Source of the DNA: Thalassoglobus polymorphus
GTDB lineage: Bacteria > Planctomycetota > Planctomycetia > Planctomycetales > Planctomycetaceae
DNA length: 64,000 nucleotides
Reading direction: 5' to 3'
NCBI RefSeq assembly: GCF_007744255.1
Contig: NZ_CP036267.1
Location: forward strand, 4,630,001-4,694,000
Under the pieces are notes generated by a model. The model did no database searches, was not told the DNA's origin, and saw only the letters and a program-made list of their open reading frames with translations. This document shows positions 21,331 to 32,100 of this stretch, one piece after another. The position numbers and the translations under genes were made by a program. The stretch's first letter is position 1. Every line of letters starts with the position of its first letter.

Positions 21331-23310
21331 ATGATGACCCTCCTCGTAGCAATCGGTTCTTTTTTCGGGTTCATCATCGCTTACCATACTTACGGACGTT
21401 GGTTAGCGACGAAGATTTTCAATCTCGACTCGGCAGCAGAAGTTCCGAGCAAGCAATTGCGCGACGATATTGATTTTGTTCCGACTAAAAAGAATGTGAT
21501 CTTTGGTCACCACTTCACAAGTATCGCCGGAACTGGCCCCATTGTCGGACCGGCAATTGCGGTCTTCTGGGGTTGGTTACCAGCTCTGTTGTGGGTCGTG
21601 CTTGGCTCGATCTTCATTGGTGCGGTCCACGATTTCGGTGCATTGATTGTTTCAATGAGAAACCGAGGGCAAACGGTCGGTGAGGTGGCTGGTCGACTGA
21701 TTAACCCACGTGCACGGATTCTGTTTTTGATCGTCCTGTTCTTTGCACTTACGATTGTGCTGGCGATTTTTGGACTGGTAATCGCCATCATCTTTAAGCT
21801 CTATCCGGAATCGGTGTTGTCGGTCTGGATTGCGATGCCAATCGCGATGATGATTGGATACTGGACGTTCAAGAAAGGAGGCGCACTGCTCGGCCCTTCT
21901 TTGATTGCATTGTTCTTACTCTATGGGGCAATTTACGTCGGTGTAGAATATCTGCCAATTTCGTTTGTCGAAGTGACCGAAACAGTTGCAGCATCGACAG
22001 AAACTGCGGCAACTGCAGCTGGTGTTGAAACCAATCAGATGATGGAACGCCCGACCAACTTTGTGCGATTCCAGCTGGGACAACTTACGATTCCGGTTAG
22101 TCTTCCGCTCGTGAATCCGACAGTTGCCTGGACGGTCATCCTCATGGCTTACTGCTTTCTGGCATCGGTTTTGCCAGTGTGGCTTTTGTTACAGCCGCGA
22201 GATTACGTCAACAGCCACCAGCTCTTTGTCGCCCTTTCGTTGTTAGTCGGTGGCTTGTGCCTCGCAGGACTTTCGGGGAAGGCTGATCTCGTCGCAAGTA
22301 CACCCGCAGTGATTGCGACAAGCGATCTCCCCGCGAACTCCCCGCCCATCTTCCCGTTTTTGTTTATCACAATTGCTTGCGGTGCATGCAGTGGATTTCA
22401 TTGCCTTGTGAGCAGCGGAACCAGTAGCAAGCAGGTTGAAAGCGAATGCGACGCCCAGTATGTCGCATACGGCTCAATGCTTCTCGAAGGAGCTCTCGCA
22501 GTGATAGTGATTCTCGCCTGCACTGCAGGGGTGGGAATGGGACGGTTTGCAAAGCAAGCCGACGGGACGTTCACGCAGCAAGTCGCTGCTGATGGTGTCG
22601 CGCTCACTGGGCATGATGCGTGGGCGACCCGTTACAGCCCCAAAGGTGACTGGACAAAATTCAAACTTCCAGACACCGTGGGAGCCTTTGTCGAGGGAGG
22701 AGCGAATTTCCTTTCTGCGATTGGAATCCCGCTTCGGTTTGGAATTGGAATCATCGCAACTCTCGTTGCTTGCTTCGCTGCGACGACTTTAGATTCTGCG
22801 ACGAGGTTACAGCGATACGTGATTCAGGAACTCGGAGGATCGTTCTCCCTGCCTCCACTTCAAAACAAATATGGAGCAACCGGAACAGCTGTCGTCCTGG
22901 GATTGACTGTCGCCATGCTTCCCGGACCAAGCGGAGTCCCAGGGACAGGTGGCCTGATTTTGTGGCCTCTGTTCGGTGCGACAAACCAATTGCTCGCTGG
23001 CTTGGCGTTCATGGTCACGGTCTTCTACTTGTGGCGGCGCAGCAAGCCGGTCCTGTTCGCATTGCTCCCGATGCTGATGATGCTTCTCATGCCAGCGTTG
23101 GCGTTGATCTGGCAAATGAAAGGCTGGCTCACAGCAGAAGAGCCGAACTACGTGTTGTTCAGTTTTGGGGCATTGATTCTCGGATTGCAAATCTGGATGG
23201 TCATTGAAGGCTACCTGATGTGGCCGAAAGCCAAGGGAGAACTCGAGCGTCAGCTTCCTCCACTGGCAGAGAAACCGACCGTCGCAACAGTTGGCGGCCC
23301 AAATTGCTGA
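21331..23310 (+). CDS. CstA family carbon-starvation transporter
   Basis: A 659-residue polytopic protein. The N-terminal CstA signature is clear: YHTYGRWLATKIF, FVPTKKNVIFGHHFTSIAG and GPIVGPAIAVFWGWLPALLW, followed by many hydrophobic segments. CstA proteins take up peptides or pyruvate. The second half has the FHCLVSSGTSSKQ and TTLDSATRLQRYV segments typical of the family. It is flanked on the right by a family-2 repeat. The start at ATG 21331 gives MMTLLVAIGSFFG, the usual beginning of the first helix. Confidence 0.9.
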   Translation: MMTLLVAIGSFFGFIIAYHTYGRWLATKIFNLDSAAEVPSKQLRDDIDFVPTKKNVIFGHHFTSIAGTGPIVGPAIAVFWGWLPALLWVVLGSIFIGAVHDFGALIVSMRNRGQTVGEVAGRLINPRARILFLIVLFFALTIVLAIFGLVIAIIFKLYPESVLSVWIAMPIAMMIGYWTFKKGGALLGPSLIALFLLYGAIYVGVEYLPISFVEVTETVAASTETAATAAGVETNQMMERPTNFVRFQLGQLTIPVSLPLVNPTVAWTVILMAYCFLASVLPVWLLLQPRDYVNSHQLFVALSLLVGGLCLAGLSGKADLVASTPAVIATSDLPANSPPIFPFLFITIACGACSGFHCLVSSGTSSKQVESECDAQYVAYGSMLLEGALAVIVILACTAGVGMGRFAKQADGTFTQQVAADGVALTGHDAWATRYSPKGDWTKFKLPDTVGAFVEGGANFLSAIGIPLRFGIGIIATLVACFAATTLDSATRLQRYVIQELGGSFSLPPLQNKYGATGTAVVLGLTVAMLPGPSGVPGTGGLILWPLFGATNQLLAGLAFMVTVFYLWRRSKPVLFALLPMLMMLLMPALALIWQMKGWLTAEEPNYVLFSFGALILGLQIWMVIEGYLMWPKAKGELERQLPPLAEKPTVATVGGPNC

Positions 23311-23398
23311 ATATTTTCACCTAAGAACCGCTAACAATTCCCCTGAGATCGTTGTGATTCACTGGGATCTCAAGTCCACGGGCAGGTTTTGTTAGAGC

Positions 23399-23501
23399 TA
23401 GAGCAGTTTGCTCTATCGTGTGCCCGTGAAGAACGCATTTCTCTAGAAAAATGCTGTTCACCACGAGGCAGATCCTGCAAACCAATCCGAAAGATGCTCT
23501 A
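23399..23501 (-). repeat. family-2 palindromic repeat, copy 3 (inverted)
   Basis: 103 bp running from TAGAGCAGTTTGCTCTA to AAGATGCTCTA, the reverse complement of copy 2 with only a few differences. It is the only family-2 copy not in a convergent gap: it lies between the tandem CstA and ABC permease genes, and its right end is 11 bp before the ATG of the permease gene. An element this close probably influences the leader of the following gene. Confidence 0.85.
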
Positions 23502-23512
23502 GTAAGTCTCAC

Positions 23513-24361
23513 ATGTCTAACGATCCAACACAAAACGTCCAATCCTTTCGCCCTAACTACTTTCGGGTTTGGGCGATGTTTTTTCGGAACTCCCTCATTC
23601 GCGAGATGACGTTTCGTGGCAACTTTCTGATTGAGTTAGTCACCCGGGCGTTCTGGTTTGCTGCGCAACTGGTTCTGTTCGATCTGATCTATCGACACGT
23701 TCCGACGATTCAAGATTGGTCACGCGAGGAATACTTTGGATTCATGGCGACAGGGATGCTGATCAACGCGTTCGTCGAAGCCTTCTTCATGCCCAACTGT
23801 GCGAACTTCAGCGAGTTGATTCGCACAGGGGATCTTGATTTCGTCCTCCTCAAGCCGATTGACACTCAGTTTTTGATCTCATTTCAAAAGGTCAACTTCG
23901 CTATGGTCAACCAGCTTCTGCTGGCGGGGGCTTTGCTCTGGTATGCGATCTCCCAAACTGGGGTCACGGTGACCCTGGGGACTGCGTTCGTGTTTGCGAT
24001 GCTTGTTGCCGTAGGAGTTGCATTTTTCTACAGCTTGATGATCGCGCTGGCAGCGACGTCTGTCTGGTTCGGCCGCAATCAGGGGTTGTACGACTTTTGG
24101 TTTTACATCACCATTTTTGCTCGCTACCCACAGGGGTTTTATCGCCAATCATTTGGCGGAGAGATGCTCTGGTTTGGCTTCTCCTTCATCATCCCCATTC
24201 TACTGGTCGTAACAGTCCCCTCTCGATACCTGCTTGGAAAGGTACTCACACCAAACTGGACAGTGTTACTCATCGCCCCAAGCGCCACACTCATCCTGCT
24301 TTTGATTTCGCGGCGAGTCTTTAACTGGTCGCTGTCCAATTATCGGAGCGCGAGTAGTTGA
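23513..24361 (+). CDS. ABC-2 type permease (orphan)
   Basis: A 282-residue membrane protein with about six transmembrane segments and an early [20 protein letters not shown] amphipathic segment before the first helix, typical of the ABC-2 permease family with a DUF990-type arrangement. The middle carries [15 protein letters not shown], characteristic of that group. No ATPase or second permease is encoded next to it, although such permeases are commonly in a set of three. The stop codon overlaps the TTG start of queG, so the two are probably translated together, though a functional link is not obvious. Confidence 0.75.
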   Translation: MSNDPTQNVQSFRPNYFRVWAMFFRNSLIREMTFRGNFLIELVTRAFWFAAQLVLFDLIYRHVPTIQDWSREEYFGFMATGMLINAFVEAFFMPNCANFSELIRTGDLDFVLLKPIDTQFLISFQKVNFAMVNQLLLAGALLWYAISQTGVTVTLGTAFVFAMLVAVGVAFFYSLMIALAATSVWFGRNQGLYDFWFYITIFARYPQGFYRQSFGGEMLWFGFSFIIPILLVVTVPSRYLLGKVLTPNWTVLLIAPSATLILLLISRRVFNWSLSNYRSASS

Positions 24362-25500
24362 CCAACGTTGAAGAAACTGCCTCAGCGGAGATTGCATCGC
24401 GAATCAAACGCGAGGCGAAGGCTGCAGGTTTTTCATTGGTCGGAATCGCACCGGCAGCCCGACCAGACACTCTCGAGTTTCTCCATCAATGGCTTGCAGA
24501 AGGGAAGCACGGCGAGATGGGGTATATGTCGCGTCGCAAAGATGCGTATGCTCACCCGGGTGGTGTTTTGCCTGATGTTTGCAGCTTAATCCTGCTCGGA
24601 ATGAATTACTTCAACGAGCCTGACTCCAACAAAAAGATTGGGGAGATTGGGCAGATCGCGAAGTACGCATCCGGCTCTCGGGACTATCACGACTTGCTCC
24701 GCAAGAAGCTAAAACAACTTTCGAAAGTCTTGCACGAACTCGTCCCCGGCTGCAAAAGCCGCTGCGTCGTCGATACCGCTCCGCTTCTGGAACGTGACTT
24801 CGCCCGGATGGCGGGACTGGGGTGGTTCGGCAAAAACACGATGCTCATCAACAAACAAAAAGGAAGTTTTTTCTTCCTCGGAGGCATCTTGACAGATGTC
24901 ACTTTGCCCGCCGATCAACCACACGAAACAAGCCACTGCGGAACTTGCACCCGCTGCCTCGAAGCCTGCCCGACCGATGCATTCAACGGACCGTATGACC
25001 TCGATGCGAGAAAGTGCATTTCGTACCTGACGATTGAACTCCGTGGGCAGCCGATTCCAAATACCCTTCGACCTCAAATGCAAGACTGGCTTTTTGGATG
25101 TGATGTCTGCCAGGACGTCTGCCCGTGGAACCGCAAACCTGAGATCACTCAAGAAGCCGATCTGGTTCCGGACCTCTCATCCCCACGCGATGCCATCGCA
25201 TTTTTGACGATATCTGAAGAAGACTTTCAACAACGATTTCGGAAGACTCCGTTCTCTCGAACAGGTCGTGACGGGATGGCACGGAATGCAGCGATTGTAC
25301 TGGGAAATGTAAAACTTGAGGAATCGATCTTTGCGTTAGAAGCAGGGATGGAAGATCAGTCTGAGATTGTGCGAGGAGCTTGTGCGTGGGCGCTAGGTCA
25401 ATTTTCGAATACTCAAACTAGAGAAATTCTTGCTCGACGAAAGAGCCTGGAAAAGGACCGAATTGTCCTGAATGAGATCAATATTGCGTTAGAATTTTAA
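24358..25500 (+). CDS. queG: epoxyqueuosine reductase
   Basis: A 380-residue cobalamin-dependent enzyme that reduces epoxyqueuosine to queuosine in tRNA. The DUF1730-like N-terminal part contains [13 protein letters not shown] and [11 protein letters not shown]; the two [4Fe-4S] sites are [12 protein letters not shown] and [11 protein letters not shown], and a short HEAT-like region closes the protein ([10 protein letters not shown] onward). The start is TTG 24358, which overlaps the upstream TGA; no ATG occurs until after the conserved N-terminal helix. folE, which supplies the pathway's first enzyme, is encoded on the other side of the atp operon. Confidence 0.92.
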   Translation: MTNVEETASAEIASRIKREAKAAGFSLVGIAPAARPDTLEFLHQWLAEGKHGEMGYMSRRKDAYAHPGGVLPDVCSLILLGMNYFNEPDSNKKIGEIGQIAKYASGSRDYHDLLRKKLKQLSKVLHELVPGCKSRCVVDTAPLLERDFARMAGLGWFGKNTMLINKQKGSFFFLGGILTDVTLPADQPHETSHCGTCTRCLEACPTDAFNGPYDLDARKCISYLTIELRGQPIPNTLRPQMQDWLFGCDVCQDVCPWNRKPEITQEADLVPDLSSPRDAIAFLTISEEDFQQRFRKTPFSRTGRDGMARNAAIVLGNVKLEESIFALEAGMEDQSEIVRGACAWALGQFSNTQTREILARRKSLEKDRIVLNEINIALEF

Positions 25501-25711
25501 GGAATTCATGGGACGAAACGATTCACATCCCAGCGCCGGGAAGCAGGTCCCCGGGGAGTTTCCTTCTTCTGAGAAATCGTTTGTAACCGAAGATGAAACG
25601 GTTGCTGGTCTTACAACGACATGCCATGATTCTTTGAAGCACATGTTCAGGGCGTGATATTTACGCTTCTGCGTCATCAATTTAGTTCTTCAAACGTCAC
25701 CAACAATCGTT

Positions 25712-26791
25712 ATGGCGGAAAAAAAGAAACTTACCACCGAAGAAATCATCGCTCTTGCACGTAAGCAAAAAAGCGACGGTGATGATGCATCGACAGAGCC
25801 AAAAGCTGACTCTGAGAGCGGAAGCGGAGCTGAGACATCTCCTCCTGCTGAAGAGAAACCAGCCGCCACGCCAAAGACGACTGCAGACATTTTAGCAGCC
25901 GCACGAGCACAAGCCGCTGGTGGCAAAAAACCGGCTGAGAAGCCAAGCTCCACGGCTGACATTCTTGCTGCCGCAAGAGCCCAAGGTGGCGGAGCAAAAC
26001 CTGCAGCTGCTCCTAAGTCGACTTCAGACATCCTCGCTGCTGCACGAGCTCAAGGTGGTGGTGCTGCAAAAGCGAGCCCCGCAAAGCCTGCAGCTGCTGA
26101 AAAACCAGCTGCCAAGAAAGCCGCACCAGCAACAGGCGATCGCCCTGCTCTCAGTGATATGGTTGCGGCTGTTAAGGAAGCACACGAAACTGGAGCTCCA
26201 GCGAAGCCTAAACTTCCAGCTGGGCGACCAGCTCCGGTAAAGCCGAAGTTCCCGAAGAAGTCGGAGAAAATTCAGCGTCGTGGATTCGTTGCAATCCTGG
26301 CGGCGATTGCGATCACACCCTTTGCGTTGGCATGGTCAGCGATGGGTGCGATTGGTGCGATCTGGTCATTGGACATCGCCCGCTACATGATGCCAAACAT
26401 GGTTCTTGAGCTACCCTCACGATTCAAAGTGGGGCCTCCTTCTGATTATCCACCAGGTGTCGTCTCTGCCAAATTCAAGGCAAGCCGTGGCGTCTGGATT
26501 ATCAACAGCGATGAATACAACGGACGCGGAATTATTTACGCATTGGCTTCTATTTGCACTCACCTGGGATGTACTCCCAACTGGCTTGAGGGCGAGCAGA
26601 AATTCAAATGTCCGTGTCACGGTTCAGGATTTTACATCACTGGAATTAACTTCGAAGGTCCTGCTCCACGCCCTCTCGAGCGTGTCGGGATTCGTGTCTC
26701 AGAAGATGGGTCACTGGAAGTTGATAAAAGTATGAAGTTTCAGGAAGAGCTCGGTCAGTGGTCGGACATGAAATCCTACGTGGATGCGTAG
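25712..26791 (+). CDS. Rieske iron-sulfur protein with repeated N-terminal peptides
   Basis: A 359-residue Rieske subunit of the quinol oxidising complex. The cluster motifs are CTHLGC at 282-287 and CPCHGSG at 300-306, so the [2Fe-2S] ligands are C282, H284, C300 and H303, with C287 and C302 as the disulfide. One membrane anchor lies at about 192-220. Unlike ordinary Rieske proteins (about 180-200 residues) it carries a 185-residue Ala/Pro/Lys-rich N-terminal region with near-identical peptides (DILAAARAQ) at 59-67, 83-91 and 106-114. That region should be cytoplasmic. It heads the respiratory gene block. A stretch of 211 bp before it holds no convincing gene. Confidence 0.92.
   Translation: MAEKKKLTTEEIIALARKQKSDGDDASTEPKADSESGSGAETSPPAEEKPAATPKTTADILAAARAQAAGGKKPAEKPSSTADILAAARAQGGGAKPAAAPKSTSDILAAARAQGGGAAKASPAKPAAAEKPAAKKAAPATGDRPALSDMVAAVKEAHETGAPAKPKLPAGRPAPVKPKFPKKSEKIQRRGFVAILAAIAITPFALAWSAMGAIGAIWSLDIARYMMPNMVLELPSRFKVGPPSDYPPGVVSAKFKASRGVWIINSDEYNGRGIIYALASICTHLGCTPNWLEGEQKFKCPCHGSGFYITGINFEGPAPRPLERVGIRVSEDGSLEVDKSMKFQEELGQWSDMKSYVDA
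25877..26053 (+). repeat. coding repeats TADILAAARAQ in the Rieske N-terminus
   Basis: Three copies, TTADILAAARAQ (56-67), STADILAAARAQ (80-91) and STSDILAAARAQ (103-114), spaced by Pro/Ala/Lys linkers of 12 and 11 residues; a weaker relative (LTTEEIIALARKQ) lies at 7-19. Each would form a short amphipathic helix. Confidence 0.85.
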
Positions 26792-26867
26792 TCGTCGCGG
26801 TGATGTGAGTTGTTGCTGTTTTAGCAATTGTAGAGTTTCATTCAAGTAGTGTCCGTCAGGTAGTTGT

Positions 26868-27641
26868 ATGTCGGTTACGGAATACATTCGGAAGTCGCAA
26901 ATCTGGCGAAGTATATTTCGCCACCCCGCTCCGTATGATCGTCGAAATCGTGCGGTCGTCGTGCTGACGAACTTCTTTCTTCACCTTCATCCAGTTTCTG
27001 CAAAGAAGGGTGGAATTGCACTTTCCTACACATGGTGTATGGGTGGAATTACATTCTTCCTGTTTCTGGTTGAGGCGCTGACTGGCGTCTTGTTAATGTT
27101 CTACTATCGCCCTACTCTCGAGTGGGCATTCACAGACATCCGAGCTCTACGAGATGTCAACACACTAGGAATCATGCGTGAGATTCACCGATGGGGTGCT
27201 CACGCGATGGTGATCACGGTGTGGCTGCACATGTATAGAGTCTTCCTGACGGGAAGCTATAAGCCTCCCCGGGAATTCAACTGGGTCATTGGCGTGCTGC
27301 TGCTGGTGCTCACACTTTTACTGTCATTCACTGGCTACCTGTTGCCATGGGACCAGTTAGCGATCTGGGCGATCACTGTCGGTTCAAACATGGCGAAAGC
27401 GACACCGTTCCTTGGACTTGAAGGTCCTGGGTATCAGTTGCTTAATGTGGGCGGTTACGACCTGATTACAAACGCCAGTGATGCAAAGTTTCTGCTTCTC
27501 GGTGCCCGAACTGTGGGTGAAGAGACGCTGAACCGCTTTTACATTTTACACTGTGTAGCGATTCCGATTGTGGTCTCCGGACTTATTGCAGTCCATTTCT
27601 GGCGTGTTCGAAAAGATGGCGGCATCAGCCAGCCTTTGTAA
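26868..27641 (+). CDS. cytochrome b N-terminal half (cytochrome b6 type)
   Basis: A 257-residue protein with four transmembrane helices and the haem-binding histidine pairs of cytochrome b. It shows HRWGAHAMVITVWLHMYRVF and, in the later helix, HCVAIPIVVSGLIAVHFWRV; the TGYLLPWDQLAIWAITVG quinol-site region is well preserved. Only the N-terminal four-helix part is present; the C-terminal part is the next gene, as in b6f-type split complexes. It transfers electrons across the membrane between the quinol oxidation and reduction sites. Confidence 0.93.
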   Translation: MSVTEYIRKSQIWRSIFRHPAPYDRRNRAVVVLTNFFLHLHPVSAKKGGIALSYTWCMGGITFFLFLVEALTGVLLMFYYRPTLEWAFTDIRALRDVNTLGIMREIHRWGAHAMVITVWLHMYRVFLTGSYKPPREFNWVIGVLLLVLTLLLSFTGYLLPWDQLAIWAITVGSNMAKATPFLGLEGPGYQLLNVGGYDLITNASDAKFLLLGARTVGEETLNRFYILHCVAIPIVVSGLIAVHFWRVRKDGGISQPL

Positions 27642-27705
27642 CACACACTGAAATTGTGGTCGTTTTTATTATTCATACGTTGGTAGTATGCGGTATTAAG
27701 GAATT

Positions 27706-29070
27706 ATGAATCCTCATCCCGATTTAACGGTTGGCGTGATTCAAGGTCTTGGCTGGCTTTACCTGCTGCTGTTCTTCGCGAACGCGGCTTGGACGGCATA
27801 CAGTTTCAAGAACGATGGATACTACGAGAAACTCTTTGGCATCAGACACCTCCCCAAGGCGGTGATGTGGGCATCCTACACTGGTGGGTTGTTAGCTCTT
27901 GCTATTACCCACCTGACGGTGGGTGCCAATGCAGATGAATTCACACTGAAGCTACCAGACTGGTTCAAGAAGGCCGCAGACACGGTCATTGCAGACCCGA
28001 AAAGCTTCTTTGGTCTGTCAATTGCCATCTATGTCGCAATCATCCTCCTTCGAGACTGGTGGGTGAAACCGGCGGTTGCATGGATTCTCTTCAACCTCAG
28101 CGTGCTATTTATTGCAGTCAGTATGACGGACTTTGACTTCCGTCAAATTGTCGGGAAGCCAGACAACGTTCCGATTCTAGGAATGCTTTACCTCGTGGGA
28201 TTCACCACGTGGCTCTACTTCTACAAATCGAAGGACAACGACAAGCGAATTGCAGAAGGTCGTCCTTTACATGAAAAAGAGCTTTCAGATCAAGTTCTTG
28301 TTTGGCCGGACCTGGTCTACACAGAAATGATCTGCATGATTCTGCTCACAGCACTCCTGATTGTCTGGGGTGTCGTCTTACAGGCTCCACTGGAAGAACC
28401 AGCTTCAGCAGTCAAAACTCCAAACCCCTCCAAAGCTCCCTGGTACTTCCTGGGACTCCAGGAAATGCTGGTTTACTTTGACCCCTGGATGGCAGGTGTT
28501 GTGTTGCCAAGTGTCATTCTTGGTGGATTGATGGCGATTCCATACATCGACTTCAACACTAAAGGGAATGGATACTACACATTCAATGAACGAAAATTTG
28601 CGGTCTCAACCTTCCTGTTTGGCTTCTTGCCTCTCTGGGTTGGAATGATTGTACTAGGAACATTCATTCGAGGCCCCAACTGGAACATGTTCGGCCTTTA
28701 CGAATACTGGGACTCACACAAACTGGAAGTCTTGAACAACGTCAACGTCTCCGATTACTTCTGGTTGACGTTACTAGAGTTACCACTTCCAAAACCGGAC
28801 CCACAAGCTGGGTTCATTTCCCAGGCAGCAACCATTCTGTTACGAGAATGGATCGGAATCCTTCTGATCTTGTTCTACCTGTTGGCGATCCCTCCACTTT
28901 TGGCAGTGACCGTATTCAAGAACTTTTTCGTAAAAATGGGATTCATCCGTTTTATGGTGATGGCCAACCTGTTCCTGCTAATGGCATCATTACCATTAAA
29001 AATGCTTTTACGGTGGGTCTTCAACTTAAAATATATCGTTTCGATTCCTGAATGGGTTCTCAACATTTAG
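27706..29070 (+). CDS. cytochrome b C-terminal half (subunit IV-like), enlarged
   Basis: A 454-residue polytopic protein, far longer than subunit IV (about 160 residues). Near residues 240-256 it has KAPWYFLGLQEMLVYFDPW, the counterpart of the PEWY region at the quinol oxidation site; here the sequence is P-W-Y without the Glu in the usual place. An N-terminal part of about 200 residues with several extra helices precedes the conserved region, and another hydrophobic set follows. In this phylum such enlarged forms have been seen in bc operons, though I am relying on memory for that. It is between the cytochrome b6 gene and the octahaem cytochrome. Confidence 0.82.
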   Translation: MNPHPDLTVGVIQGLGWLYLLLFFANAAWTAYSFKNDGYYEKLFGIRHLPKAVMWASYTGGLLALAITHLTVGANADEFTLKLPDWFKKAADTVIADPKSFFGLSIAIYVAIILLRDWWVKPAVAWILFNLSVLFIAVSMTDFDFRQIVGKPDNVPILGMLYLVGFTTWLYFYKSKDNDKRIAEGRPLHEKELSDQVLVWPDLVYTEMICMILLTALLIVWGVVLQAPLEEPASAVKTPNPSKAPWYFLGLQEMLVYFDPWMAGVVLPSVILGGLMAIPYIDFNTKGNGYYTFNERKFAVSTFLFGFLPLWVGMIVLGTFIRGPNWNMFGLYEYWDSHKLEVLNNVNVSDYFWLTLLELPLPKPDPQAGFISQAATILLREWIGILLILFYLLAIPPLLAVTVFKNFFVKMGFIRFMVMANLFLLMASLPLKMLLRWVFNLKYIVSIPEWVLNI

Positions 29071-29137
29071 TCTGAGTTCGTTTCAATCCCACAGGTCTAT
29101 TCGGCTTTTCGACAGAACAGAGCAACGTTGAATTACA

Positions 29138-32100
29138 ATGCCAGCAAGTGAACAATATTGGCGAAGTCTTCCGCAAATGCACAAAGTATTTGCAGCGAGT
29201 GCTGTATTGCTACTCGGTACGACTTTGTTGATGATGTACAAAGATGAATCCCGATCCTGGAAAAAATACCAGAAGCAGGGAGAGATCTATCGTTATCAAC
29301 GAATCGAGGAAGAACTCGAACAATACGATGATGCTGAATACCAGAAGAATGTTCAATTACTCAAAGACCAGATCGCTGAGTACGAGGGCCAATGGACTGA
29401 TCGTTCTGACGAGATCAAAGAACTTGAGTCGAAATTAACTCGACTCGAGGGTCAAGTCGAAATTCTGAAAACGAAATCGAAGTCACGGAATGCGTTCCGA
29501 GACAAGGCGCGAGCCGATTACGATATCGCAGTGCGTGACAATGCCTCACCCGATGTTCTCAGCAATGCTCTGAAAGCTTTTGAAGAAGCTAAGCAATCTG
29601 CGCAAGAAAGTTCACTCGCCTTCCAACAGGCAGTCGCTAACTACGACGCTGTAAAAAGCGAACTCGACTCAAAGCGTAGTCAACTTACAGAAGCAGAGTC
29701 TGCGCTGACGAAAGCACAATTATCACAAAATGCACTCGAAGAACAAAAACAACTCCTTAAACCGGACTCAGCTTTCAGATCATTCAAGCGCTGGATGAAA
29801 GAACTCCCGATCATTGAAGGCTTCAATCCCCACTTAAAGATTCAATACGACTGGCCATCAGGACTGAACCAACAATTGGGAATGGTCAGTGTCGGACGAG
29901 TTGACCGCTGCCGGACATGTCACGTCAACATCGACGACTTTAGCGTGACTCGCAAAGATGGTGAAATCGTCGCGACAAATCAAACTTATGTTGCTGAGAA
30001 GTACCCTCAGCCGTTTGTCTCGCACCCAAACCCAGAACTCTTTCTAACATCGACTAGTCCACACCCAGTGAACAGCTTCGGGTGTACTATTTGCCATGCT
30101 GGCGATGGATCAGGAACAAGTTTCCAGAACGCTGAACACACTCCGTCCGACCCAGCTATCGCTGAGGAATGGGCTTCCAAGCATGATTGGCACTCCAATC
30201 ACTTCTGGGAAGCTCCGATGTATCCGAATCAATTCATCGAGTCGACCTGCCTGAAATGTCACCACGATGTCGTTGAATTGGGCGAGAACGAAAAATATGG
30301 CGCAACAGCTCCAAAAGTTGTCAAAGGCTGGGAAACAATTCGTGATTACGGGTGCTTTGGGTGTCACGAAATCAACGGATATGACGGAACGACTCCAATT
30401 GGACCAGATTTGCGTCTCGAGCCGAATACTCCGGAAGAGTTAGCAGCCATCGAAGCAGACCCCAACATGATTGCGGGTGACATGCGAAAAGTAGGCCCAT
30501 CGCTGCGTCACATCGACAGTAAATTAACTCCCGAATTTGTCGCCTATTGGACAGAAGAACCTAAACGCTTCCGACCAGATACGCGGATGCCACAATTCTT
30601 TGACTTAACCAACCAGCATGATGAAATGGCGGCCCTGCTGCAGCCAATGGAACTGCTGGGAATCGCTAAGTACTTAGAAGCCAAGTCACAAGAATTTGAC
30701 GTCCAGACGCCAAAAGACGATTACAAGCCTGACGCAAAGCGTGGTGAAGATCTCTTCGCAAAACGTGGATGCCTTGCCTGCCACAGCAAACAGGACGAAG
30801 CCTTTGCAGGTGTCACTGCTGACTTTGGTCCTGACCTGTCAAAGATCCACGAAAAGATCAAACCAGGCGAGGATGGATTCAACTGGTTATATACCTGGAT
30901 CAAACAACCATCGCTTTATCACACGCGCACAAAGATGCCGGACCTGTATCTCGACACCTACACCGAAGGTGAAACGACGATTGATCCAGCCGCTGACATT
31001 GCAGCCTACCTTCTCGAAGGTGGTGCAAGAGAATTCCCGGCACTCCCAAAACCTGAGAACGATTTAGGATTAGTCTTTGATCACGATTTCTCATTAGAGA
31101 AAGCGAAATCCATTGGCCTAGGTGAAGAAGGCTTCCGCGGTCTATTGATTCAGGAAGTGATTCAGGGATCAGCAGCCCAACGTGCTCAAGTTCAAATCGG
31201 AGAGAACTGGGAAGACCGACCACTGGTCCCAGGCGACATTGTCATCTCGATCAATGGCACATCCTTGAAATCGATTCAAGAACTTAAAGAGATTGTTCAC
31301 AATGCAAAAGTCGGCGAAGAAGTGAAGCTTGTCGTACTTCGAAATCGAAAAGAAATCACGACTCGACTATTCGTCTCGACACCTGCAGATGACCTGGTTC
31401 TGCTTTACCTAGGAAAGAGCCTGGACAAGCCTGGAGTTGAGAAGACGCTGGAACAACGCCGCTTCCCAGTAACCAGCGATATGTTCGAAGATAACAAGAC
31501 ACCTGCGAACTTCATCAAAGGGGATGAGATCGAACTCGCCCCACTAAGTATGGATGAAGAAGTCAGCCCGGAAGAATGGGAAAAAAGAAAACTCGTCTAC
31601 ATCGGACGTCGAACTATCGCTCGCTACGGCTGCTACGGTTGTCACGACATCCCAGGATTTGAAACTGCACGCCCAATTGGAACTGCACTACAGGATTGGG
31701 GACACAAAGATACTTCGAAGCTAGCCTTCGAGCATATTCACGAATTCCTGCACCACCACGGTGAGATCAGCGAGACACCTGCCTCAGAAGATGCACACGG
31801 TGATGACCATCACGGCTCAGCTGCACTGGGAACCAGTACTGCTGCTCGGATGGAAAAAATTGTCAAGGATTCCAAAGCAGGTGATCCAAATGTCACTGAT
31901 CAAGACTTAACTGAAGCGATGCTTTACAAAAGTGCGATCAGTCATGGACGTGCTGGATTTTTGTGGCAAAAACTTCGCCAACCTCGCAGCTACGACTACA
32001 AAAAGACTGAAACCAAAAATTGGGATGAGCGACTTCGAATGCCGAAGTTCCCGTTCAACCCTGAACAGATCGAAGCTGTATCGACATTTGTACTTGGTCT

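Noticed and set aside
25508-25657. A 49-codon open frame (MGRNDSHPSAG...) between queG and the Rieske gene
   Set aside because: It has a low-complexity Pro/Ser/Gly-rich content without helix or motif, no clear ribosome binding site and could be chance. It is too weak to list as a gene.
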